A stretch of 64,000 nt of DNA, from assembly GCF_019931755.1 (NCBI RefSeq), contig NZ_CP082918.1, forward strand, positions 2,584,001 to 2,648,000, in the 5' to 3' direction. Under the pieces are notes generated by a model. The model did not search any database. It was not told the DNA's origin and saw nothing but the letters and a program-made list of their open reading frames with translations. Origin of the DNA: Sutcliffiella horikoshii. GTDB taxonomy: Bacteria > Bacillota > Bacilli > Bacillales > Bacillaceae_I. Below, piece after piece: positions 41,898-50,744 of this stretch. A program made the position numbers and the translations under genes. Position 1 is the first letter of the stretch. Every line of letters starts with the position of its first letter.

Positions 41898-43016
41898 TTA
41901 TTTTGCTACTTCCTTCATGATACTGACAACCAGTTCTGTAGTTTTAATCAATTCTTCAATTGGCATTCTTTCATTTGTCGTATGAATTTCTTCATATCCA
42001 ACTGCAAGATTGACCGTTGGAACGCCAAATCCTGCGATAACATTGGCATCACTACCGCCGCCGCTGCGTTGTAACTCAGGCGTTCTTCCGATTTCAGTAA
42101 CGGCACGCTTAGCCACTTCCACCACATGATCGCCATCAGCAAATTTGAAGCCTGGGTACATAACGTCTACTGTTACTTCTGCACGGCCACCCATGTCTGC
42201 TGCAACAGTTTCAAATGCATCCTTCATTTTCGCTACTTGTGCTTCCATTTTTTCTGGAACCAAGGAACGAGCTTCTGCTAGGATATCCACACGATCACAG
42301 ACGATGTTTGTCGGTCCGCCGCCTTCAAAACGTCCAATGTTTGCAGTTGTTTCTTCGTCAATCCGGCCTAATGGCATTTTTGCAATGGATTTTGCTGCAA
42401 TCGTAATCGCAGAAATTCCTTTTTCCGGTGCAACTCCAGCATGAGCTGTCTTCCCGTAAATAGTTGCTTTTACTTTTGCTTGTGTTGGTGCTGCTACAAT
42501 GATGTTTCCAACTGTTCCGTCGCTATCAAGAGCAAAACCGAATTTTGCAGTTACTAAAGCTGGATCTAGAGCTTTTGCTCCTACAAGACCAGATTCTTCA
42601 CCAACTGTGATAACGAACTCGATTTTTCCGTGTTCAATATTATTTTCTTTTAATACTTTTACCGCTTCAAGCATGGCAGCAAGGCCTGCTTTATCATCAG
42701 CTCCAAGGATAGTTGTACCGTCTGTCACTATGTAGCCGTCTTTAATGGATGGTTTGATTCCCTTACCAGGAACCACTGTGTCCATATGGGACGTGAAATA
42801 AATAGTATCCACACCATCTTTCGTACCTTCAAGTGTACAGATTAAGTTACCTGCACCATGTCCCGTTTCATTCATGGTATCATCTTCTACTACTTGGACA
42901 CCAAGAGCGGAGAATTTCTCTTTTAATACTTTGCAAATTTCTGCTTCGAATTTTGTTTCTGAGTCTACCTGTACAAGCTCTAAAAATTCTTCGACAAGTC
43001 TGTCTCTGTTAATCAT
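41898..43016 (-). CDS. yqjE: YqjE, PepT-like M20 metallopeptidase
   Basis: The 372-residue M20B peptidase has YFTSHMDTVVPG (zinc His/Asp), ILGADDKAG (bridging Asp), VGEESGLVGAKAL (catalytic Glu and zinc Glu) and a dimerisation domain between. It resembles peptidase T-like aminopeptidases. It follows yqjD and yqjC in position, as in B. subtilis, but a GNAT gene is placed between yqjD and yqjE here. Its exact substrate is unknown. Confidence 0.92.
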   Translation of the reverse strand: MINRDRLVEEFLELVQVDSETKFEAEICKVLKEKFSALGVQVVEDDTMNETGHGAGNLICTLEGTKDGVDTIYFTSHMDTVVPGKGIKPSIKDGYIVTDGTTILGADDKAGLAAMLEAVKVLKENNIEHGKIEFVITVGEESGLVGAKALDPALVTAKFGFALDSDGTVGNIIVAAPTQAKVKATIYGKTAHAGVAPEKGISAITIAAKSIAKMPLGRIDEETTANIGRFEGGGPTNIVCDRVDILAEARSLVPEKMEAQVAKMKDAFETVAADMGGRAEVTVDVMYPGFKFADGDHVVEVAKRAVTEIGRTPELQRSGGGSDANVIAGFGVPTVNLAVGYEEIHTTNERMPIEELIKTTELVVSIMKEVAK

Positions 43017-43090
43017 ATGTATGTTCCTCCTACTACTTTTTGAATCCCATCCTATTATAACCTATTCATGCGATTTTTTCCTTGATCAAC

Positions 43091-43579
43091 CTAATTATTC
43101 GACAAAGTAGCGGTATCAAATTCTTGTATAGACCTTCTATATTCATCGTAACGCTCCGTGAAGGTATTACTTGTATATTCCTTGATTGTTTTTCTCCAAA
43201 AAGCCTGAGCCGGATAGTTATTTTCAATCTGGAAAATTTGCCATTTACCAGGGAACAGAGCAAACAGCTGCTGAGAAGCTATTGTTCCCACCCCTTTTCC
43301 ATGAAACTTTCTCAGGACAAAGAACTCTTCTATAACATTTGGTGAATCTCCTTGTCCCTCTTCCACCAAGGCAAACCCGGCAAGTTCTTCTCCAGATTTA
43401 ATAAAAAATGCATGATACTCATTGTTATTCCAATACTTGTCCAAATCAAATGGTTTATACTTTCCATCCGTTTCTAATGAAATTTGTTTATTAAATCTTG
43501 TGAACTCGTAAATATAAAACTGAATAATATTATGAAGAACCTCTTCCTCATTTTGGTTTACTTTCACCAAATTAATCAT
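43091..43579 (-). CDS. GNAT-family N-acetyltransferase
   Basis: The 162-residue protein has the GNAT motifs AGFALVEEG (strand 4), VLRKFHGKGVGTIASQQLF (acetyl-CoA loop, QxxGxG/A type) and NNYPAQAFWRKTIKEY. The acceptor is unknown. It is inserted between yqjD and yqjE and is preceded by the yqjD terminator, so it is probably its own transcript. Confidence 0.85.
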   Translation of the reverse strand: MINLVKVNQNEEEVLHNIIQFYIYEFTRFNKQISLETDGKYKPFDLDKYWNNNEYHAFFIKSGEELAGFALVEEGQGDSPNVIEEFFVLRKFHGKGVGTIASQQLFALFPGKWQIFQIENNYPAQAFWRKTIKEYTSNTFTERYDEYRRSIQEFDTATLSNN

Positions 43580-43602
43580 GTCATTCTTCCCCTTTTTAGT
43601 TG

Positions 43603-43636
43603 AAAAAGATAGCAGGCTTTTCCACCTACTATCTTT
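43603..43636 (-). terminator. Terminator of yqjC-yqjD
   Basis: Minus strand: AAAGATAGTAGG pairs with CCTGCTATCTTT (one wobble) and is followed by TTC. Confidence 0.75.
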
Positions 43637-43645
43637 CCTAATGAA

Positions 43646-45199
43646 TTATAGTGGGATATTCCCGTGTTTTTTATATGGTCTTGTTTCCTTTTTATTGCGG
43701 AGCATTTCTAGTGATTGTATCAATTTAATCCTTGTTTCTCTTGGATCAATCACGTCATCTACCATACCTTGGCTTGCGGCGACATATGGGTTGGCAAACT
43801 TTTCACGATACTCTTCAATCTTCTGTGCGCGTGTTTCTTCGGGATTATCGCTCTCATTGATTTCACGGGCAAAGATGATGTTTGCAGCTCCTTGAGGTCC
43901 CATAACTGCAATTTCCGCATTCGGCCATGCAAATACTAGGTCGGCACCAATGGATTTACTGTTAAGGGCTACATATGCCCCACCATAAGCTTTACGCAAA
44001 ATCACGGTCAGCTTTGGTACAGTTGCTTCCGAATATGCGTAAAGAATCTTCGCACCATGACGAATAATTCCGCCGTGCTCCTGTTTAACGCCCGGGAAGA
44101 ATCCAGTAACATCCTCAAACGTAATCAACGGAATATTGAAGGAGTCACAGAATCGAATAAATCTGGATGCTTTATCAGAGGAATCGATGTCAAGGCCGCC
44201 TGCCATCACTTTTGGCTGGTTACAAACAAGTCCTACGACTTCTCCCTTCAGCCTCGCCAATCCAACTACGATATTTTTGGCAAAATCTTTATGAACTTCC
44301 ATGAACGACCCTTCATCCACCACCTGGTCGATGACAATTCGAACATCATAAGGTCTAATGGCGTCAAACGGGATGGCATCCGCTAAATCAGGACGATAGT
44401 CATCACCTTGTTCACAAGAAATACGTTCCGGCTTTTCTTCATTGTTTTGAGGAAGGTAACTTAGCAGGTTTCGCACCTGTGCCAGTACCTCTTCCTCCGA
44501 AGAACTGGAGAAGTGGGCATTACCGCTTATCGCGTTATGTACTTTTGCACCACCGAGGCCTTCTGAACTGATTTTCTCTCCTGTTACCGTTTCAATTACC
44601 TTTGGTCCCGTAATAAACATTTGACTCGTCTTTTCCACCATGAAGACAAAATCGGTAATGGCCGGGGAATAGACCGCCCCACCTGCACATGGTCCCATAA
44701 TGACTGATATTTGTGGAATCACTCCTGAATAGATAGAGTTTCTGTAAAAGATGTGACCATATCCATCTAATGAAAGAACACCTTCCTGGATTCGTGCTCC
44801 CCCTGAATCATTCAAGCCGACAATCGGGGCACCATTTTTCGCTGCCATATCCATGACATTGGCGATTTTCTTTGCATGCATTTCCCCTAGGGCTCCACCA
44901 AATACAGTGAAATCTTGGGAAAATAGATAGATTGGTTTGCCGTTCACTTTTCCATAACCTGTAACGACCCCATCTCCGGGACCTTTTTTCCCCTGCAGGC
45001 CAAAGTCATTGCAACGGTGTTCGATAAATGGATTAAGTTCTACAAAAGTCCCTTCATCCACCAAAAGTTCGATTCGCTCTCTTGCAGTCAATTTTCCTTT
45101 TTCATGCTGCTTGTCAATGCGATCGTCTCCACCGCCAAGTTCTACTTCGCGACGTTTGTCATAAAGCTCGTTTATTTTTTCATAGATATCAATTGTCAT
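43646..45199 (-). CDS. yqjD: YqjD, acyl-CoA carboxylase carboxyltransferase subunit
   Basis: The 517-residue protein is a carboxyltransferase of the propionyl-/methylmalonyl-CoA family. It has two crotonase-like halves, oxyanion GG/GA pairs in NDSGGARIQEG and MGPCAGGAVYSPA, and KAYGGAYVALNSK in the second half. With the epimerase it points to propionyl-CoA and methylmalonyl-CoA metabolism. No biotin carboxylase or biotin carrier is encoded here, as in the B. subtilis yqj locus, so the partner must be elsewhere. It overlaps the epimerase stop by 11 bp. Confidence 0.92.
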   Translation of the reverse strand: MTIDIYEKINELYDKRREVELGGGDDRIDKQHEKGKLTARERIELLVDEGTFVELNPFIEHRCNDFGLQGKKGPGDGVVTGYGKVNGKPIYLFSQDFTVFGGALGEMHAKKIANVMDMAAKNGAPIVGLNDSGGARIQEGVLSLDGYGHIFYRNSIYSGVIPQISVIMGPCAGGAVYSPAITDFVFMVEKTSQMFITGPKVIETVTGEKISSEGLGGAKVHNAISGNAHFSSSSEEEVLAQVRNLLSYLPQNNEEKPERISCEQGDDYRPDLADAIPFDAIRPYDVRIVIDQVVDEGSFMEVHKDFAKNIVVGLARLKGEVVGLVCNQPKVMAGGLDIDSSDKASRFIRFCDSFNIPLITFEDVTGFFPGVKQEHGGIIRHGAKILYAYSEATVPKLTVILRKAYGGAYVALNSKSIGADLVFAWPNAEIAVMGPQGAANIIFAREINESDNPEETRAQKIEEYREKFANPYVAASQGMVDDVIDPRETRIKLIQSLEMLRNKKETRPYKKHGNIPL

Positions 45200-45608
45200 G
45201 TTGTTTCGCCGCCTTTTCGCAGAATTCTACCAGTACGCCATTGCTTGCTTTTGGGTGCATGAAAGCGATATTCGCCCCGCCTGCCCCGATTCGGGATTGC
45301 TTGTCGATCATCGGGATTCCTTTTTCAATCATTTCTTGAATTCTATCTTCTATTGATTCTACACTTAAGGCTACATGGTGAATGCCTTCCCCACGCTTTT
45401 CGATAAACTTGGCAACCGGACTATCAGGAGAAGTCGGTTCCAATAACTCCAGCTTACAATTCCCGGCATTGATGAATGCCACTCTTACCCTTTGCTCCGC
45501 TACATGTTCCACAGCTTCAAAGGTCAAACCTAAAGTCTCTGTATAAAATGGAAGCGCTGTCTCAATTGAGTTTACAGCAATCCCAATATGATTTACATTT
45601 TTAATCAT
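45189..45608 (-). CDS. mce: Methylmalonyl-CoA epimerase (YqjC)
   Basis: The 139-residue VOC-fold protein has the paired beta-alpha-beta motifs beginning VNHIGIAV and IHHVALSV, with metal ligands in these histidines and in the glutamates of LELLEP and VLVEFCEKA. It interconverts the (R) and (S) forms of methylmalonyl-CoA. AAGGGGG precedes the ATG at 45608; the frame open to 45671 has no site. It leads the operon with yqjD. Confidence 0.92.
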   Translation of the reverse strand: MIKNVNHIGIAVNSIETALPFYTETLGLTFEAVEHVAEQRVRVAFINAGNCKLELLEPTSPDSPVAKFIEKRGEGIHHVALSVESIEDRIQEMIEKGIPMIDKQSRIGAGGANIAFMHPKASNGVLVEFCEKAAKQHDN

Positions 45609-45702
45609 GCCAATCCCCCTTGTTGTATGTCCCCTAACTATGACTCTATAACAATTCGACTTTTTGTGCAAAATTCCTTCCTTTTTCGTCTAGAATCCTA
45701 AC

Positions 45703-45731
45703 TTGAGAAAGAATCGAAATCCATGTAAAAT
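45703..45731 (+). promoter_or_regulatory. Promoter of prli42
   Basis: TTGAGA and TAAAAT with a 17-bp spacer, about 40 bp before the small gene. Confidence 0.65.
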
Positions 45732-45771
45732 AGGGATAGTAGAATAAATGGGGAGTGAATGAACTCAAATG

Positions 45772-45864
45772 ATGAACCGCAAATTCCAAAAGATTGTCGT
45801 ATATTTAATGATTGGCGTTATGCTAATAACTACACTATTAGCTGGAGCGTCCATGTTTTTTTAA
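45772..45864 (+). CDS. prli42: Stressosome-associated miniprotein Prli42
   Basis: A 30-codon gene encodes MNRKFQKIVVYLMIGVMLITTLLAGASMFF (given in parts: a basic MNRKFQK start, then one membrane helix ending LLAGASMFF). This pattern matches Prli42, the miniprotein found in Listeria that anchors the stressosome to the membrane through RsbR. The first ATG at 45769 would add one Met. GGGGAG lies 13-16 nt upstream, rather far. It has its own promoter and terminator. Confidence 0.85.
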   Translation: MNRKFQKIVVYLMIGVMLITTLLAGASMFF

Positions 45865-45880
45865 TAGATTAGCAGACAAA

Positions 45881-45911
45881 AACGAGCCAGGAATCTCTGG
45901 CTCGTTTTTTT
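45881..45911. terminator. Bidirectional terminator after prli42
   Basis: AACGAGCCAG and CTGGCTCGTT form a 10-bp stem with T-runs on both strands, serving prli42 (+) and the DUF4181-like gene (-). Confidence 0.92.
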
Positions 45912-45912
45912 A

Positions 45913-46278
45913 TTAACTGTATAGATTTAATAGAAAGTTGATATTGAACAGAAAGATCACAAACACTACATTCATAATCAGTGTAATGATAAATTCTTTA
46001 GATTCCTTAATATAAATATATTGGACGACTGCCTGAAAGCAAAATAGAACTGTAAATAAAATGATAAAAAGATAATTCATTTCTAGTACTTCTGTTTCAA
46101 TAAAGGCAGGATACATAATAAATGCTAAAATGACACAAATAATCCTTCCAAGCAAATCAATTTTCTTCCCTTTTGGATCTGTAAGCTTCGCACGTTTTAT
46201 ACCCAGTAACTTTCTCACTGCTACATCCACTATTACAAGCGCTACAGCTATTGTTAACATCAACCACACAAAAGTCAT
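45913..46278 (-). CDS. Small membrane protein, DUF4181-like
   Basis: The 121-residue protein has four hydrophobic helices (about 2-22, 42-60, 66-86, 96-118). The cytosolic linker RKLLGIKRAKLTDPKGKKIDLLGR resembles DUF4181 proteins of Bacillus; I am not certain of the family. It lies 15 nt downstream of another membrane-protein gene, so the two are an operon. Confidence 0.7.
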   Translation of the reverse strand: MTFVWLMLTIAVALVIVDVAVRKLLGIKRAKLTDPKGKKIDLLGRIICVILAFIMYPAFIETEVLEMNYLFIILFTVLFCFQAVVQYIYIKESKEFIITLIMNVVFVIFLFNINFLLNLYS

Positions 46279-46293
46279 GCAAACACCTCTCTC

Positions 46294-46827
46294 CTATAGA
46301 ACTTTGCGAAATTCCGCAATAAGTATCAACATAACAATTTCCATTATGATTAAGAAAATAACTGCAATAATCAATAAGAATCCTAATATCTCTCCCAGCG
46401 GAAAGCCTACTAAAGCAAAAATACTAAGACCTACATACAATGTCAGTCTGGTCCTAGCCTTTTGTGATATCTCAAATTGCCCTTTGCTTTCTGCCGCTTT
46501 AATCAACCTACTGATGATGAGATACATCAAGATTAAGTGCAACACTCCAAGTAGACTATAATAAAGAGAATTTAAAAAGTAATCTCCATTGTAACTCATC
46601 GGATCTGCACCATTGGCTTTCGGTATGAAAAAAGCGGGAAAAGATATGATTACAATACCAACCGCCCAACTTCGCTCCCTCTCAAAATCAAGTTGCATCA
46701 ACCCATATGCGATCATGGCATAGCCCACAAAATCCGGTATGATATCTACATACTCAATGTTAATGTCAATTAATACAAAAAGAAATCCCCATAAAATTTT
46801 TGTAAGCCCTCTATATGTATCATGCAT
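46294..46827 (-). CDS. Multispan membrane protein, unknown function
   Basis: The protein of about 177 residues has five hydrophobic helices. The start MHDTYRGLTKILWGFLFVLIDINI is like small uncharacterised Bacillus membrane proteins, but I cannot name a family. The frame is open from a TTG at 46842, but that codon belongs to the ribosome binding site GAGGGGGG; ATG at 46827 is the start. It is upstream of the DUF4181-like gene. Confidence 0.7.
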   Translation of the reverse strand: MHDTYRGLTKILWGFLFVLIDINIEYVDIIPDFVGYAMIAYGLMQLDFERERSWAVGIVIISFPAFFIPKANGADPMSYNGDYFLNSLYYSLLGVLHLILMYLIISRLIKAAESKGQFEISQKARTRLTLYVGLSIFALVGFPLGEILGFLLIIAVIFLIIMEIVMLILIAEFRKVL

Positions 46828-46910
46828 ATTATCCCCCCTCAAACAAGAAATTTTATTCTCTTAATAATACGTATGAAAACACCTGGAGTTTCATTTATTT
46901 TCCACAAATT

Positions 46911-46935
46911 AAAAAACCGAACCAATTCGGTCCGG
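46911..46935 (-). terminator. Terminator of the catabolic/TRAP operon
   Basis: ACCGAA and TTCGGT pair around four nt, with a minus-strand TTTTTT tail, right after the last TRAP gene. Confidence 0.75.
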
Positions 46936-46942
46936 CTAATTT

Positions 46943-48223
46943 TTAAAAACCAAGCATCCTTGGAATGAATAACACAGCGTCTGCCCAATATGTGATAATC
47001 ATCAAGATGAAAATTCCCATTAATAGAAATGGGGTGGTAGCCTTTATCAGCTTCTCGATTTTCACATCCGCAATCGAGGAGACAACAAACAATCCAGTAC
47101 CGACAGGGGGTGTTAAAAGTCCAATGGTTAAATTGATACAGATGATAACACCGAAGTGGATTGGATCTATACCAAATGCAACAACAAGGGGCATCAATAC
47201 AGGAATCAAAATAATTAATGCGGCAATACCGTCTAAAACCGCCCCAAGCAATAAAAGCATCAAATTAACCATCAATAAGAAAACTAGCGGGTTTTCTGAA
47301 ATACTTAACATGCCGTCAGCAACAAGTTGTGGAATTTGTTCGAAGGCAATCATCCAACCAAAGATGTTTGCCATGGCAATAAGAAACGTCACAGTGGCGG
47401 TACTTATCACCGTATTCATCAATAGCTTTGGAATGTTCTTCAGTTTCAATTCCTTGTAGAGGAACATACCTACTATCAAAGCGACGAAACATGCAACGGC
47501 AGCCGATTCGGTCGGAGTAAATGCACCGCTTAAAATACCGAAGATAATGATAAATGGAACACTCAAAGCAGGAATAACGTACAAACCATGTCGGACAATT
47601 TCCCGAATCGACGCACGATCACTTTTAGGGAAATTATACTTATAACCCATAAAGGCAATGAGACCAATAAAACCTACGCCATATATGATGCCGGGAATTA
47701 TTCCCGCCATGAACAATCCACCTATGGAGGTGCCTGAGAGAGTCCCATAAATGATGAATATCATACTTGGAGGAATGATGGGGGCGACAATGGAGGAGGC
47801 AAGAGTAAGCGCGGAGGAAAACTCTCTTGTGTACCCTTCTCTTTCCATTTCCGGGACCATGACTTTACTCATCATTGCAGCCTGAGCATTTGCTGAACCT
47901 AATATGGACGCAATAAACATATTGGATATAATCGTAACGTATGCCAGGCCACCCCTCACGTGACCAATTAATGTTTTAGAAAACTTCACAAGCCTTGTCG
48001 TGATCCCACCACTATTCATCAATTCTCCTGCGAGCATGAAGAGTGGAATTGCTAAGAGCCCGAAATTCTCAAGCCCTGAATATAAACGCATAGGTGTAGA
48101 TTCCAGCAACACTGGGCTTCCTACAAGTAAGAAGTACAAAACAGTTGTCATACCTAATACGAGAGAGATAGGAATACCAATCAGTAAAAATACAAAAAAC
48201 AAGACTATTACTAGTATCGTCAT
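46943..48223 (-). CDS. TRAP transporter large membrane subunit (DctM)
   Basis: The 426-residue protein has about 12 membrane helices and the DctM signatures GIPISLVLG near the start, AIVAPIIPPSMIFIIYG (about 155) and a second inverted-half motif LTPPVGTGLFV (about 370). It is the channel subunit of a sodium- or proton-coupled uptake system. Its start overlaps the DctQ stop as ATGA. Position at the end of the aromatic degradation operon suggests uptake of anthranilate or a related acid; this is inference. Confidence 0.93.
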   Translation of the reverse strand: MTILVIVLFFVFLLIGIPISLVLGMTTVLYFLLVGSPVLLESTPMRLYSGLENFGLLAIPLFMLAGELMNSGGITTRLVKFSKTLIGHVRGGLAYVTIISNMFIASILGSANAQAAMMSKVMVPEMEREGYTREFSSALTLASSIVAPIIPPSMIFIIYGTLSGTSIGGLFMAGIIPGIIYGVGFIGLIAFMGYKYNFPKSDRASIREIVRHGLYVIPALSVPFIIIFGILSGAFTPTESAAVACFVALIVGMFLYKELKLKNIPKLLMNTVISTATVTFLIAMANIFGWMIAFEQIPQLVADGMLSISENPLVFLLMVNLMLLLLGAVLDGIAALIILIPVLMPLVVAFGIDPIHFGVIICINLTIGLLTPPVGTGLFVVSSIADVKIEKLIKATTPFLLMGIFILMIITYWADAVLFIPRMLGF

Positions 48224-48699
48224 TCTACTTCCCCCTCCCGGAAAACAACTAGAAAGTTAGTCAAAATATGAAACGCTGCACACGTAAGACCAATTGGGAC
48301 TGCGCTATATGGTATCCACATGGGTAACAGAATACCACTGGATTTTTGCAAAGCTACATTGGGAGATAAAATCCAAGTGTAGGTATAATAAAGAATGACG
48401 AGAAGAAATAACAGCATACATATATGACCGATTAAGGTTAATACCTTGCTTATATTTGTTGGCACATACTCCAGGAATATCGAAACAGAAGCCTGGGACT
48501 TATATTTCAGTCCCAAGCTACCTCCAATAAAGCTGATCCAGATTAATAGAAAGATAGATACTTCTCCGGCCCATGACAAGGGGGAGTTCAGGAAGTATCG
48601 GAAGGCTACTGATAATGTTATGATAACTGCCATGCATAACATTAAGAATGCACCGAGAAATTTCTCGACTTTGGCTATTCCGTCACTGATTTTCATCAT
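48220..48699 (-). CDS. TRAP transporter small membrane subunit (DctQ)
   Basis: The protein of about 159 residues has four membrane helices and the DctQ pattern RYFLNSPLSWAGEVSIFLLIWISFIG. It forms the membrane complex with DctM. The open frame from 48720 starts with TTG inside the ribosome binding site GAAGGGGG; ATG at 48699 (or 48696) is used. Confidence 0.9.
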   Translation of the reverse strand: MMKISDGIAKVEKFLGAFLMLCMAVIITLSVAFRYFLNSPLSWAGEVSIFLLIWISFIGGSLGLKYKSQASVSIFLEYVPTNISKVLTLIGHICMLLFLLVILYYTYTWILSPNVALQKSSGILLPMWIPYSAVPIGLTCAAFHILTNFLVVFREGEVE

Positions 48700-48723
48700 T
48701 CTTGTGACTTCCCCCTTCAAATC

Positions 48724-49731
48724 TTATTTTCTATACGTATCAATAAATTCTTTAATTAGAGGATCTGAATCTTTGTATTTTGCATCGAACTCTGCAATCT
48801 GGTCTGCAAAAGCATCTGCAGGGATATCATAAATCTTCATTCCATTGTCGCTTAATGTTTGCCTGAACTCTTCCTCTTGACCAGAGCGAGTGTTTACCGC
48901 AAAATCGGTGGCTACTGTCAGTGCATCACGAACTATCTTTTGGTCTGCTTCAGACATGCCCTCAAATGTGGATTTATTTACAATGGCAACGGATGGCCAA
49001 ACCATATGGTTGGTAACGGCTCCATATTTTACAACCTCATAATATTTATTAGTGATTGCCGCATCCAAGTCCATGTCCATCCCATCAATTACGCCAGTTT
49101 GAACGGCTGCATAAACTTCAGGAAGGGGCAATCCTTCAGGCGAGGCACCTGCGGAACGATAAAAATCTTGCATCGGCGGACTTGGCGTTACACGTAACTT
49201 TAAACCGGCCATATCTTCTGGAGAAGTCACTTCCTTGTCTTTGAAAAGCATGACACGTTGACCGGCAAACAGATAATCCAATCCAATAAGGCCTTGCTCA
49301 TCCAATGTAGCCAAAATCTTCTTAGAAACATCAGATGTCCTAGCTTCATGCGCTGCATTGATGTCTTCAAATGCATATGGCATAAACCATGCGGCAAAAG
49401 AAGGAGAACGGGAACTCATATAAGCTGCCGTGATTAGTCCAAAGTCTACAGATCCTGCCTCAATCTGTTGAACCATATCTGCCTCTGTACCAAGCTGACT
49501 TGCTGGATAGATTTCCACTTTCATTCTTCCATCGGATTTGCTTTCCAGTTCTTCTGCAAATTTTTCTGCAGCCTGATGCCACATATGGTTGGTTGGGGTA
49601 ATATGTGCTAATTTAAAGGAATATGTCTTACCTGATTCATTTCCGCTTGTTTCATCCCCTCCACATGCTGCGAGCAACAAAACCATTGACATGACCATCA
49701 TCATCACTATTCCTTGCTTCACCTTTTTCAT
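48724..49731 (-). CDS. TRAP transporter solute-binding lipoprotein (DctP)
   Basis: The 335-residue precursor has a lipoprotein signal with the lipobox LLAAC (Cys23). The DctP fold is shown by HITPTNHMWHQAAEKFAEEL, EIYPASQLG and the ligand-arginine segment GLKLRVTPSPPMQDFY. In Gram-positives the binding protein is tethered to the membrane by lipid. GGGGGAG precedes the ATG. It should deliver the substrate of the degradation pathway to DctQM; the ligand must be tested. Confidence 0.92.
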   Translation of the reverse strand: MKKVKQGIVMMMVMSMVLLLAACGGDETSGNESGKTYSFKLAHITPTNHMWHQAAEKFAEELESKSDGRMKVEIYPASQLGTEADMVQQIEAGSVDFGLITAAYMSSRSPSFAAWFMPYAFEDINAAHEARTSDVSKKILATLDEQGLIGLDYLFAGQRVMLFKDKEVTSPEDMAGLKLRVTPSPPMQDFYRSAGASPEGLPLPEVYAAVQTGVIDGMDMDLDAAITNKYYEVVKYGAVTNHMVWPSVAIVNKSTFEGMSEADQKIVRDALTVATDFAVNTRSGQEEEFRQTLSDNGMKIYDIPADAFADQIAEFDAKYKDSDPLIKEFIDTYRK

Positions 49732-49752
49732 CGTTCTCCCCCTTTATTTTCC

Positions 49753-49944
49753 TTATTCATCAAGTTGTGCCTTTGTAACACCGCCTGTTCCCCAATTTTC
49801 CTTGGGTATTTCCATGAGCAACACCCTCACTTGTTGCGGAGTAGTTCCAAGCGTATGGGTGATGGCCTGGGTGACATTTTGAATCAGTTCTTGTTTTTGC
49901 TCAACACTTCTTCCTTCCAGTAAATGAATGTGAGTAATCGGCAT
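49753..49944 (-). CDS. dmpI: 4-oxalocrotonate tautomerase family protein
   Basis: The 63-residue protein begins Met-Pro-Ile; after Met removal Pro1 is the catalytic base. Arg11 (LEGRSVEQK) and Arg39 (QQVRVLL) fit the 4-OT active site. It would convert 2-hydroxymuconate (enol) to 4-oxalocrotonate (keto) after deamination of 2-aminomuconate. AAAGGAG precedes the ATG. It lies between the decarboxylase and TRAP genes. Confidence 0.88.
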   Translation of the reverse strand: MPITHIHLLEGRSVEQKQELIQNVTQAITHTLGTTPQQVRVLLMEIPKENWGTGGVTKAQLDE

Positions 49945-49956
49945 ATAAGAACTCCT

Positions 49957-50730
49957 TTACAACTCGACGTTCAATTTCAATGTTCCTAATTGATCGTAGT
50001 GAACCTCTACCACATCCCCGTTGTAGACATTGATTGCTTCTGTTATTCCACCAGCAAGCACTACCATTCCAGGTTTGACAGAAAGCCCTTCACGGTCCAG
50101 CATTTTCACCAATTCCACAATAGACTTCACAGGATGATCCAATACTGCCGCTCCGACTCCTGATTGTACCGTCTCTCCGTTTCTCGCCATTGATACTCCA
50201 ACCTTATCCCAAGAAGTGAAATATGGAGAGAATGCTTGATTCCCTAGAATGAACTTAGAAGATGATGCATTGTCTGCCACAACATCCTCTAGAGTAAAGG
50301 AGAAGTTACGATACCTGCTGTCAATGACCTCTATGGCAGGGAAGATGCATTCTGTTGCCATCCAGACATCACGAACGGTAATTTGATCTCCTTTCAATTC
50401 TTTGTTGAGAATAAACGCAAACTCAGGCTCCACTCGCGGATGAATGAGATTGCCAATATGTAAGGTAGGTTCCGTCAATTCCATAGAAGATGTTAATCTA
50501 CCATAAATGGCCTCCTCGACTCCCACCGACAATTGTTTTGCCTTACTAGTCAATCCCATCTTCCAACCAATTAATCTGTCTCCATTATTTATTGCCTGGT
50601 CCATGCTCAGTTTTTGAATTTCATAAGCATGCTCCACATTCATATCAGGATGAGATAGAGTAATTTTATCCATCTCTTGTCCATTTTTTTGGTGATCTGC
50701 CACATGTTTTGCAATTTGAAGTAAGTCCAA
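49957..50730 (-). CDS. dmpH: 4-oxalocrotonate decarboxylase
   Basis: The 257-residue protein belongs to the hydratase/decarboxylase family. GWKMGLTSKAKQLSVGV, IYGRL and VIDSRYRNFSF agree better with DmpH/XylI decarboxylases than with DmpE hydratases; compare the paralog at 52.7 kb. It removes CO2 from 4-oxalocrotonate to give 2-hydroxypenta-2,4-dienoate, with a divalent metal. The start is TTG with GAGGAGG upstream. In Pseudomonas the enzyme forms a complex with the hydratase. Confidence 0.88.
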   Translation of the reverse strand: MDLLQIAKHVADHQKNGQEMDKITLSHPDMNVEHAYEIQKLSMDQAINNGDRLIGWKMGLTSKAKQLSVGVEEAIYGRLTSSMELTEPTLHIGNLIHPRVEPEFAFILNKELKGDQITVRDVWMATECIFPAIEVIDSRYRNFSFTLEDVVADNASSSKFILGNQAFSPYFTSWDKVGVSMARNGETVQSGVGAAVLDHPVKSIVELVKMLDREGLSVKPGMVVLAGGITEAINVYNGDVVEVHYDQLGTLKLNVEL

Positions 50731-50744
50731 TATAGATCCTCCTC

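Noticed and set aside
46130..46561. 143-codon open frame opposite two membrane-protein genes
   Set aside because: It spans two genes on the other strand and lacks a ribosome binding site; typical antisense of hydrophobic coding sequence.
46965..47459. 164-codon open frame opposite dctM
   Set aside because: Antisense shadow of the TRAP membrane subunit; no start signal.
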